A stretch of 12,500 nucleotides of DNA from Halocaridina rubra (lineage: Eukaryota; Arthropoda; Malacostraca; Decapoda; Atyidae): NCBI GenBank assembly GCA_037179515.1, contig JAXCGZ010016532.1, forward strand, positions 2,501-15,000, written 5' to 3'. Shown here piece by piece: positions 1-9,500 of this stretch; positions within the stretch are counted from its first letter, which is position 1; every line of letters starts with the position of its first letter. Under the pieces are notes generated by a model. That model worked only from the letters and a program-made list of their open reading frames with translations, did not search any database and had not been told where the DNA came from. A program made the translations under genes and the position numbers.

Positions 1-2454
1 AGGTTAGGTTAGGTTAGGTTAGGTTAGGTTAGGTTAGGTTAGGTTAGGTTAGGTTAGGTTAGGTTAGGTTAGGTTAGGTTAGGTTAGGTTAGGTTAGGTT
101 AGGTTAGGTTAGGTTAGGTTAGGTTAGGTTAGGTTAGGTTAGGTTAGGTTAGGTTAGGTTAGGTTAGGTTAGGTTAGGTTAGGTTAGGTTAGGTTAGGTT
201 AGGTTAGGTTAGGTTAGGTTAGGTTAGGTTAGGTTAGGTTAGGTTAGGTTAGGTTAGGTTAGGTTAGGTTAGGTTAGGTTAGGTTAGGTTAGGTTAGGTT
301 AGGTTAGGTTAGGTTAGGTTAGGTTAGGTTAGGTTAGGTTAGGTTAGGTTAGGTTAGGTTAGGTTAGGTTAGGTTAGGTTAGGTTAGGTTAGGTTAGGTT
401 AGGTTAGGTTAGGTTAGGTTAGGTTAGGTTAGGTTAGGTTAGGTTAGGTTAGGTTAGGTTAGGTTAGGTTAGGTTAGGTTAGGTTAGGTTAGGTTAGGTT
501 AGGTTAGGTTAGGTTAGGTTAGGTTAGGTTAGGTTAGGTTAGGTTAGGTTAGGTTAGGTTAGGTTAGGTTAGGTTAGGTTAGGTTAGGTTAGGTTAGGTT
601 AGGTTAGGTTAGGTTAGGTTAGGTTAGGTTAGGTTAGGTTAGGTTAGGTTAGGTTAGGTTAGGTTAGGTTAGGTTAGGTTAGGTTAGGTTAGGTTAGGTT
701 AGGTTAGGTTAGGTTAGGTTAGGTTAGGTTAGGTTAGGTTAGGTTAGGTTAGGTTAGGTTAGGTTAGGTTAGGTTAGGTTAGGTTAGGTTAGGTTAGGTT
801 AGGTTAGGTTAGGTTAGGTTAGGTTAGGTTAGGTTAGGTTAGGTTAGGTTAGGTTAGGTTAGGTTAGGTTAGGTTAGGTTAGGTTAGGTTAGGTTAGGTT
901 AGGTTAGGTTAGGTTAGGTTAGGTTAGGTTAGGTTAGGTTAGGTTAGGTTAGGTTAGGTTAGGTTAGGTTAGGTTAGGTTAGGTTAGGTTAGGTTAGGTT
1001 AGGTTAGGTTAGGTTAGGTTAGGTTAGGTTAGGTTAGGTTAGGTTAGGTTAGGTTAGGTTAGGTTAGGTTAGGTTAGGTTAGGTTAGGTTAGGTTAGGTT
1101 AGGTTAGGTTAGGTTAGGTTAGGTTAGGTTAGGTTAGGTTAGGTTAGGTTAGGTTAGGTTAGGTTAGGTTAGGTTAGGTTAGGTTAGGTTAGGTTAGGTT
1201 AGGTTAGGTTAGGTTAGGTTAGGTTAGGTTAGGTTAGGTTAGGTTAGGTTAGGTTAGGTTAGGTTAGGTTAGGTTAGGTTAGGTTAGGTTAGGTTAGGTT
1301 AGGTTAGGTTAGGTTAGGTTAGGTTAGGTTAGGTTAGGTTAGGTTAGGTTAGGTTAGGTTAGGTTAGGTTAGGTTAGGTTAGGTTAGGTTAGGTTAGGTT
1401 AGGTTAGGTTAGGTTAGGTTAGGTTAGGTTAGGTTAGGTTAGGTTAGGTTAGGTTAGGTTAGGTTAGGTTAGGTTAGGTTAGGTTAGGTTAGGTTAGGTT
1501 AGGTTAGGTTAGGTTAGGTTAGGTTAGGTTAGGTTAGGTTAGGTTAGGTTAGGTTAGGTTAGGTTAGGTTAGGTTAGGTTAGGTTAGGTTAGGTTAGGTT
1601 AGGTTAGGTTAGGTTAGGTTAGGTTAGGTTAGGTTAGGTTAGGTTAGGTTAGGTTAGGTTAGGTTAGGTTAGGTTAGGTTAGGTTAGGTTAGGTTAGGTT
1701 AGGTTAGGTTAGGTTAGGTTAGGTTAGGTTAGGTTAGGTTAGGTTAGGTTAGGTTAGGTTAGGTTAGGTTAGGTTAGGTTAGGTTAGGTTAGGTTAGGTT
1801 AGGTTAGGTTAGGTTAGGTTAGGTTAGGTTAGGTTAGGTTAGGTTAGGTTAGGTTAGGTTAGGTTAGGTTAGGTTAGGTTAGGTTAGGTTAGGTTAGGTT
1901 AGGTTAGGTTAGGTTAGGTTAGGTTAGGTTAGGTTAGGTTAGGTTAGGTTAGGTTAGGTTAGGTTAGGTTAGGTTAGGTTAGGTTAGGTTAGGTTAGGTT
2001 AGGTTAGGTTAGGTTAGGTTAGGTTAGGTTAGGTTAGGTTAGGTTAGGTTAGGTTAGGTTAGGTTAGGTTAGGTTAGGTTAGGTTAGGTTAGGTTAGGTT
2101 AGGTTAGGTTAGGTTAGGTTAGGTTAGGTTAGGTTAGGTTAGGTTAGGTTAGGTTAGGTTAGGTTAGGTTAGGTTAGGTTAGGTTAGGTTAGGTTAGGTT
2201 AGGTTAGGTTAGGTTAGGTTAGGTTAGGTTAGGTTAGGTTAGGTTAGGTTAGGTTAGGTTAGGTTAGGTTAGGTTAGGTTAGGTTAGGTTAGGTTAGGTT
2301 AGGTTAGGTTAGGTTAGGTTAGGTTAGGTTAGGTTAGGTTAGGTTAGGTTAGGTTAGGTTAGGTTAGGTTAGGTTAGGTTAGGTTAGGTTAGGTTAGGTT
2401 AGGTTAGGTTAGGTTAGGTTAGGTTAGGTTAGGTTAGGTTAGGTTAGGTTAGGT
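1..2454 (+). repeat. Perfect (TTAGG)n telomeric array, G strand on +
   Basis: This is an uninterrupted pentamer array of about 491 units in which I find no substitution or indel; the first departure is at 2455. TTAGG is the canonical telomerase-added repeat of most insects and many other arthropods. Read on +, this orientation runs toward a chromosome end on the right. The array is C-free on +. Every frame on both strands meets a stop every five codons (TAG on the G strand, TAA on the C strand), so it cannot code. It begins at the window edge, so its true length is unknown. No subtelomeric sequence or telomere-targeted retrotransposon (TRAS/SART type) interrupts it. The repeat identity is certain; that it is terminal rather than interstitial is inference. 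Confidence 0.96.
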
Positions 2455-2711
2455 ACTTAGGTTACGGTTAGGTTAGGTTAGGTTAGGTTAGGTTAGGTTA
2501 CGTTAGGTTAGGTTAGGTTACGTTAGGTTACGTTACGTTACGTAACTTACGTAACGTTACGTTAACGTTAGGTTACTTAACTTAACTTAGGTTACGTTAC
2601 GTTAGGTTAGGTTACGTTAACGTTAGTTACGTAACTTAACTTAACGTTACGTTAACGTTACGTTACTTAACGTAACTTAACTTAACGTAACGTTAACTTA
2701 CGTACTTAACG
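2455..2711. repeat. Scrambled transition zone: TTAGG to TTACG, TTAACG and TTAAC
   Basis: These 257 bp join the TTAGG and CTTAA arrays. Composition changes with position. TTAGG dominates to about 2530 and its last copy is 2607-2611. TTACG appears first as TTACGG at 2462-2467 and is common from about 2520. TTAAC and TTAACG, with TAAC and GTAC fragments, take over after about 2577. Unit length varies from 4 to 6 bp. The zone holds about two dozen CpG dinucleotides, nearly all in ACGT, and they are the only CpGs in the window. Small palindromes (ACGT, AACGTT, GTTAAC, TTACGTAA) are frequent. It is either a real junction between oppositely oriented arrays or a consensus blend of conflicting read calls. 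No coding potential is visible. Confidence 0.85.
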
Positions 2712-5147
2712 TTAACTTAACTTAACTTAACTTAACTTAACTTAACTTAACTTAACTTAACTTAACTTAACTTAACTTAACTTAACTTAACTTAACTTAA
2801 CTTAACTTAACTTAACTTAACTTAACTTAACTTAACTTAACTTAACTTAACTTAACTTAACTTAACTTAACTTAACTTAACTTAACTTAACTTAACTTAA
2901 CTTAACTTAACTTAACTTAACTTAACTTAACTTAACTTAACTTAACTTAACTTAACTTAACTTAACTTAACTTAACTTAACTTAACTTAACTTAACTTAA
3001 CTTAACTTAACTTAACTTAACTTAACTTAACTTAACTTAACTTAACTTAACTTAACTTAACTTAACTTAACTTAACTTAACTTAACTTAACTTAACTTAA
3101 CTTAACTTAACTTAACTTAACTTAACTTAACTTAACTTAACTTAACTTAACTTAACTTAACTTAACTTAACTTAACTTAACTTAACTTAACTTAACTTAA
3201 CTTAACTTAACTTAACTTAACTTAACTTAACTTAACTTAACTTAACTTAACTTAACTTAACTTAACTTAACTTAACTTAACTTAACTTAACTTAACTTAA
3301 CTTAACTTAACTTAACTTAACTTAACTTAACTTAACTTAACTTAACTTAACTTAACTTAACTTAACTTAACTTAACTTAACTTAACTTAACTTAACTTAA
3401 CTTAACTTAACTTAACTTAACTTAACTTAACTTAACTTAACTTAACTTAACTTAACTTAACTTAACTTAACTTAACTTAACTTAACTTAACTTAACTTAA
3501 CTTAACTTAACTTAACTTAACTTAACTTAACTTAACTTAACTTAACTTAACTTAACTTAACTTAACTTAACTTAACTTAACTTAACTTAACTTAACTTAA
3601 CTTAACTTAACTTAACTTAACTTAACTTAACTTAACTTAACTTAACTTAACTTAACTTAACTTAACTTAACTTAACTTAACTTAACTTAACTTAACTTAA
3701 CTTAACTTAACTTAACTTAACTTAACTTAACTTAACTTAACTTAACTTAACTTAACTTAACTTAACTTAACTTAACTTAACTTAACTTAACTTAACTTAA
3801 CTTAACTTAACTTAACTTAACTTAACTTAACTTAACTTAACTTAACTTAACTTAACTTAACTTAACTTAACTTAACTTAACTTAACTTAACTTAACTTAA
3901 CTTAACTTAACTTAACTTAACTTAACTTAACTTAACTTAACTTAACTTAACTTAACTTAACTTAACTTAACTTAACTTAACTTAACTTAACTTAACTTAA
4001 CTTAACTTAACTTAACTTAACTTAACTTAACTTAACTTAACTTAACTTAACTTAACTTAACTTAACTTAACTTAACTTAACTTAACTTAACTTAACTTAA
4101 CTTAACTTAACTTAACTTAACTTAACTTAACTTAACTTAACTTAACTTAACTTAACTTAACTTAACTTAACTTAACTTAACTTAACTTAACTTAACTTAA
4201 CTTAACTTAACTTAACTTAACTTAACTTAACTTAACTTAACTTAACTTAACTTAACTTAACTTAACTTAACTTAACTTAACTTAACTTAACTTAACTTAA
4301 CTTAACTTAACTTAACTTAACTTAACTTAACTTAACTTAACTTAACTTAACTTAACTTAACTTAACTTAACTTAACTTAACTTAACTTAACTTAACTTAA
4401 CTTAACTTAACTTAACTTAACTTAACTTAACTTAACTTAACTTAACTTAACTTAACTTAACTTAACTTAACTTAACTTAACTTAACTTAACTTAACTTAA
4501 CTTAACTTAACTTAACTTAACTTAACTTAACTTAACTTAACTTAACTTAACTTAACTTAACTTAACTTAACTTAACTTAACTTAACTTAACTTAACTTAA
4601 CTTAACTTAACTTAACTTAACTTAACTTAACTTAACTTAACTTAACTTAACTTAACTTAACTTAACTTAACTTAACTTAACTTAACTTAACTTAACTTAA
4701 CTTAACTTAACTTAACTTAACTTAACTTAACTTAACTTAACTTAACTTAACTTAACTTAACTTAACTTAACTTAACTTAACTTAACTTAACTTAACTTAA
4801 CTTAACTTAACTTAACTTAACTTAACTTAACTTAACTTAACTTAACTTAACTTAACTTAACTTAACTTAACTTAACTTAACTTAACTTAACTTAACTTAA
4901 CTTAACTTAACTTAACTTAACTTAACTTAACTTAACTTAACTTAACTTAACTTAACTTAACTTAACTTAACTTAACTTAACTTAACTTAACTTAACTTAA
5001 CTTAACTTAACTTAACTTAACTTAACTTAACTTAACTTAACTTAACTTAACTTAACTTAACTTAACTTAACTTAACTTAACTTAACTTAACTTAACTTAA
5101 CTTAACTTAACTTAACTTAACTTAACTTAACTTAACTTAACTTAACT
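2712..5147. repeat. Perfect (CTTAA)n array, TTAAG on the minus strand
   Basis: About 487 units (2436 bp) of a pentamer that is not a standard telomere repeat, with no interruption that I can find. Its identity can be framed in two ways. Read as CTTAA it is one C-to-T change from CCTAA, so the minus strand is TTAAG, one transition from TTAGG; this fits its G-free + strand. Read as TTAAC it is two changes from TTAGG in the same orientation as the array upstream; this fits the graded TTAGG-TTACG-TTAAC zone before it. Stops (TAA) occur every five codons in all frames on both strands, so it is non-coding. It may be a homogenised variant-repeat array, a satellite, or a systematic long-read miscall of telomere repeat. 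The sequence alone does not decide. Confidence 0.9.
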
Positions 5148-5195
5148 CACACACACCCACCCCCCCCCTTCTTCTTCTACCCCTCTCTCACACCC
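5148..5195. other. Low-complexity linker between CTTAA and ACCCC arrays
   Basis: This 48-bp stretch is the only part of the window that is not built on 4-6 bp telomere-like units. In order it holds a CA-repeat stretch, a nine-C run at 5160-5168, CTT repeats at 5168-5178, a CT stretch and a short CACACCC lead into the ACCCC array. It has no G on +. I recognise no sequencing adapter, transposon end or unique genomic sequence in it. It may be a real junction filler, or poorly called signal where the read or consensus changed state. Confidence 0.7.
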
Positions 5196-5770
5196 ACCCC
5201 ACCCCACCCCACCCCACCCCACCCCACCCCACCCCACCCCACCCCACCCCACCCCACCCCACCCCACCCCACCCCACCCCACCCCACCCCACCCCACCCC
5301 ACCCCACCCCACCCCACCCCACCCCACCCCACCCCACCCCACCCCACCCCACCCCACCCCACCCCACCCCACCCCACCCCACCCCACCCCACCCCACCCC
5401 ACCCCACCCCACCCCACCCCACCCCACCCCACCCCACCCCACCCCACCCCACCCCACCCCACCCCACCCCACCCCACCCCACCCCACCCCACCCCACCCC
5501 ACCCCACCCCACCCCACCCCACCCCACCCCACCCCACCCCACCCCACCCCACCCCACCCCACCCCACCCCACCCCACCCCACCCCACCCCACCCCACCCC
5601 ACCCCACCCCACCCCACCCCACCCCACCCCACCCCACCCCACCCCACCCCACCCCACCCCACCCCACCCCACCCCACCCCACCCCACCCCACCCCACCCC
5701 ACCCCACCCCACCCCACCCCACCCCACCCCACCCCACCCCACCCCACCCCACCCCACCCCACCCCACCCC
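5196..5770 (-). repeat. Perfect (ACCCC)n array, GGGGT on the minus strand
   Basis: There are 115 consecutive ACCCC units without change before the first 4-bp unit at 5771. The unit differs from CCTAA by two substitutions and keeps the 5-bp period and C-strand character. GGGGT contains no stop codon in any frame, so every frame on both strands is open here. That explains the long minus-strand reading frames encoding a Gly/Trp/Val pentapeptide repeat. They are by-products of the repeat and not genes: no ATG exists on either strand anywhere in the window. The array could be a real G-rich satellite or a miscalled CCTAA strand. Confidence 0.9.
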
Positions 5771-6280
5771 ACCCACCCCACCCCACCCCACCCCACCCCA
5801 CCCCACCCCACCCCACCCCACCCCACCCCACCCCACCCCACCCCACCCCACCCCACCCCACCCCACCCCACCCCACCCCACCCCACCCCACCCCACCCCA
5901 CCCCACCCCACCCCACCCCACCCCACCCCACCCCACCCCACCCCACCCCACCCCACCCCACCCCACCCCACCCCACCCCACCCCACCCCACCCCACCCCA
6001 CCCCACCCCACCCACCCCACCCCACCCCACCCCACCCCACCCCACCCCACCCCACCCCACCCCACCCCACCCCACCCCACCCCACCCCACCCCACCCCAC
6101 CCACCCCACCCCACCCCACCCCACCCACCCACCCCACCCACCCCACCCCACCCACCCCACCCCACCCCACCCACCCCACCCCACCCACCCACCCCACCCC
6201 ACCCACCCCACCCACCCCACCCCACCCACCCCACCCCACCCACCCACCCCACCCCACCCCACCCACCCCACCCACCCACC
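5771..6280 (-). repeat. ACCCC array increasingly interrupted by ACCC units
   Basis: This continues the preceding array, with 4-bp ACCC units appearing at 5771, 6010, 6099, 6123, 6127, 6136 and then every one to three units up to 6280. Uninterrupted ACCCC runs shrink from 115 to 47, 17 and 4 units before the mixture becomes dense. It stays G-free on + and T-free until the first CTAA at 6281. The gradient leads into the CCTAA-bearing zone, so this is a transition and not an independent element. Stops are absent, so frames stay open by default. Confidence 0.88.
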
Positions 6281-6534
6281 CTAACCCACCCACCCACCCC
6301 ACCCACCCACCCACCCCACCCACCCACCCCACCCTACCCACCCTAACCTACCCACCCTACCCACCACCTACCCTAACCTACCCAACCTACCCTACCCACC
6401 CAACCCAACCTACCCTACCCTAACCTACCCTAACCTACCCAACCTAACCTAACCTAACCTACCCACCTAACCTACCCACCCTAACCTACCTAACCTAACC
6501 CTAACCTAACCTAACCTAACCTAACCTAACCTAC
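6281..6534 (-). repeat. Mixed zone: CCCA/CCCTAA/CCTAC units resolving into CCTAA
   Basis: These 254 bp bridge the ACCCC and CCTAA arrays. CCCA units dominate at the left, the first CTAA is at 6281, CCCTAA and CCTACC forms follow, and CCTAA becomes the majority by about 6440. The last irregularity is a CCTA followed by CCCTAA at about 6530-6539. A few CCCTAA hexamers equal the vertebrate-type telomere unit, but they are scattered singles, not an array. The zone stays G-free on +. It mirrors the scrambled zone at 2455-2711 in placing a graded blend between an odd array and a canonical one. Confidence 0.85.
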
Positions 6535-9500
6535 CCTAACCTAACCTAACCTAACCTAACCTAACCTAACCTAACCTAACCTAACCTAACCTAACCTAAC
6601 CTAACCTAACCTAACCTAACCTAACCTAACCTAACCTAACCTAACCTAACCTAACCTAACCTAACCTAACCTAACCTAACCTAACCTAACCTAACCTAAC
6701 CTAACCTAACCTAACCTAACCTAACCTAACCTAACCTAACCTAACCTAACCTAACCTAACCTAACCTAACCTAACCTAACCTAACCTAACCTAACCTAAC
6801 CTAACCTAACCTAACCTAACCTAACCTAACCTAACCTAACCTAACCTAACCTAACCTAACCTAACCTAACCTAACCTAACCTAACCTAACCTAACCTAAC
6901 CTAACCTAACCTAACCTAACCTAACCTAACCTAACCTAACCTAACCTAACCTAACCTAACCTAACCTAACCTAACCTAACCTAACCTAACCTAACCTAAC
7001 CTAACCTAACCTAACCTAACCTAACCTAACCTAACCTAACCTAACCTAACCTAACCTAACCTAACCTAACCTAACCTAACCTAACCTAACCTAACCTAAC
7101 CTAACCTAACCTAACCTAACCTAACCTAACCTAACCTAACCTAACCTAACCTAACCTAACCTAACCTAACCTAACCTAACCTAACCTAACCTAACCTAAC
7201 CTAACCTAACCTAACCTAACCTAACCTAACCTAACCTAACCTAACCTAACCTAACCTAACCTAACCTAACCTAACCTAACCTAACCTAACCTAACCTAAC
7301 CTAACCTAACCTAACCTAACCTAACCTAACCTAACCTAACCTAACCTAACCTAACCTAACCTAACCTAACCTAACCTAACCTAACCTAACCTAACCTAAC
7401 CTAACCTAACCTAACCTAACCTAACCTAACCTAACCTAACCTAACCTAACCTAACCTAACCTAACCTAACCTAACCTAACCTAACCTAACCTAACCTAAC
7501 CTAACCTAACCTAACCTAACCTAACCTAACCTAACCTAACCTAACCTAACCTAACCTAACCTAACCTAACCTAACCTAACCTAACCTAACCTAACCTAAC
7601 CTAACCTAACCTAACCTAACCTAACCTAACCTAACCTAACCTAACCTAACCTAACCTAACCTAACCTAACCTAACCTAACCTAACCTAACCTAACCTAAC
7701 CTAACCTAACCTAACCTAACCTAACCTAACCTAACCTAACCTAACCTAACCTAACCTAACCTAACCTAACCTAACCTAACCTAACCTAACCTAACCTAAC
7801 CTAACCTAACCTAACCTAACCTAACCTAACCTAACCTAACCTAACCTAACCTAACCTAACCTAACCTAACCTAACCTAACCTAACCTAACCTAACCTAAC
7901 CTAACCTAACCTAACCTAACCTAACCTAACCTAACCTAACCTAACCTAACCTAACCTAACCTAACCTAACCTAACCTAACCTAACCTAACCTAACCTAAC
8001 CTAACCTAACCTAACCTAACCTAACCTAACCTAACCTAACCTAACCTAACCTAACCTAACCTAACCTAACCTAACCTAACCTAACCTAACCTAACCTAAC
8101 CTAACCTAACCTAACCTAACCTAACCTAACCTAACCTAACCTAACCTAACCTAACCTAACCTAACCTAACCTAACCTAACCTAACCTAACCTAACCTAAC
8201 CTAACCTAACCTAACCTAACCTAACCTAACCTAACCTAACCTAACCTAACCTAACCTAACCTAACCTAACCTAACCTAACCTAACCTAACCTAACCTAAC
8301 CTAACCTAACCTAACCTAACCTAACCTAACCTAACCTAACCTAACCTAACCTAACCTAACCTAACCTAACCTAACCTAACCTAACCTAACCTAACCTAAC
8401 CTAACCTAACCTAACCTAACCTAACCTAACCTAACCTAACCTAACCTAACCTAACCTAACCTAACCTAACCTAACCTAACCTAACCTAACCTAACCTAAC
8501 CTAACCTAACCTAACCTAACCTAACCTAACCTAACCTAACCTAACCTAACCTAACCTAACCTAACCTAACCTAACCTAACCTAACCTAACCTAACCTAAC
8601 CTAACCTAACCTAACCTAACCTAACCTAACCTAACCTAACCTAACCTAACCTAACCTAACCTAACCTAACCTAACCTAACCTAACCTAACCTAACCTAAC
8701 CTAACCTAACCTAACCTAACCTAACCTAACCTAACCTAACCTAACCTAACCTAACCTAACCTAACCTAACCTAACCTAACCTAACCTAACCTAACCTAAC
8801 CTAACCTAACCTAACCTAACCTAACCTAACCTAACCTAACCTAACCTAACCTAACCTAACCTAACCTAACCTAACCTAACCTAACCTAACCTAACCTAAC
8901 CTAACCTAACCTAACCTAACCTAACCTAACCTAACCTAACCTAACCTAACCTAACCTAACCTAACCTAACCTAACCTAACCTAACCTAACCTAACCTAAC
9001 CTAACCTAACCTAACCTAACCTAACCTAACCTAACCTAACCTAACCTAACCTAACCTAACCTAACCTAACCTAACCTAACCTAACCTAACCTAACCTAAC
9101 CTAACCTAACCTAACCTAACCTAACCTAACCTAACCTAACCTAACCTAACCTAACCTAACCTAACCTAACCTAACCTAACCTAACCTAACCTAACCTAAC
9201 CTAACCTAACCTAACCTAACCTAACCTAACCTAACCTAACCTAACCTAACCTAACCTAACCTAACCTAACCTAACCTAACCTAACCTAACCTAACCTAAC
9301 CTAACCTAACCTAACCTAACCTAACCTAACCTAACCTAACCTAACCTAACCTAACCTAACCTAACCTAACCTAACCTAACCTAACCTAACCTAACCTAAC
9401 CTAACCTAACCTAACCTAACCTAACCTAACCTAACCTAACCTAACCTAACCTAACCTAACCTAACCTAACCTAACCTAACCTAACCTAACCTAACCTAAC

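Larger units (their letters stand above)
5196..6280 (-). other. Dense G-quadruplex-forming potential on the minus strand
   Basis: The minus strand carries G4 or G3 tracts separated by a single T for over 1 kb, which is the pattern expected to form very stable parallel quadruplexes; the + strand would be i-motif prone. The flanking TTAGG/CCTAA arrays offer only GG tracts, so they would form at most weak two-tetrad structures. Formation is predicted from composition only and matters only if the GGGGT sequence is real. Confidence 0.6.

Noticed and set aside
2712..5147. Transposon target hot spot, because TTAA (the piggyBac target site) occurs every 5 bp
   Set aside because: The density follows trivially from the repeat unit, and no insertion or element end is present.
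1..5147. Duplicate-length fold-back, since the TTAGG block (2454 bp) and CTTAA block (2436 bp) are nearly equal
   Set aside because: The left block is cut by the window edge, so its real length is unknown and the match may be chance.
5148..5195. Sequencing adapter left between two joined reads
   Set aside because: The stretch is G-free simple sequence and does not resemble any adapter I can recall; a badly called adapter cannot be excluded without raw signal.
5142..6341. Three overlapping minus-strand open frames of 364-399 codons encoding a Gly/Trp/Val pentapeptide repeat
   Set aside because: GGGGT repeats contain no stop codon in any frame, so all frames are open by default. There is no ATG on either strand in the window (the only AT dinucleotide is at 12129-12130 and is followed by T), so the frames rely on GTG-type starts. 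They end as soon as CTTAA or CCTAA repeats supply stops. They are not genes.
6281..6534. Vertebrate-type CCCTAA telomere repeat
   Set aside because: CCCTAA occurs only as isolated units inside a graded ACCC/CCTAA mixture, never as a tandem run; the dominant unit is CCTAA.
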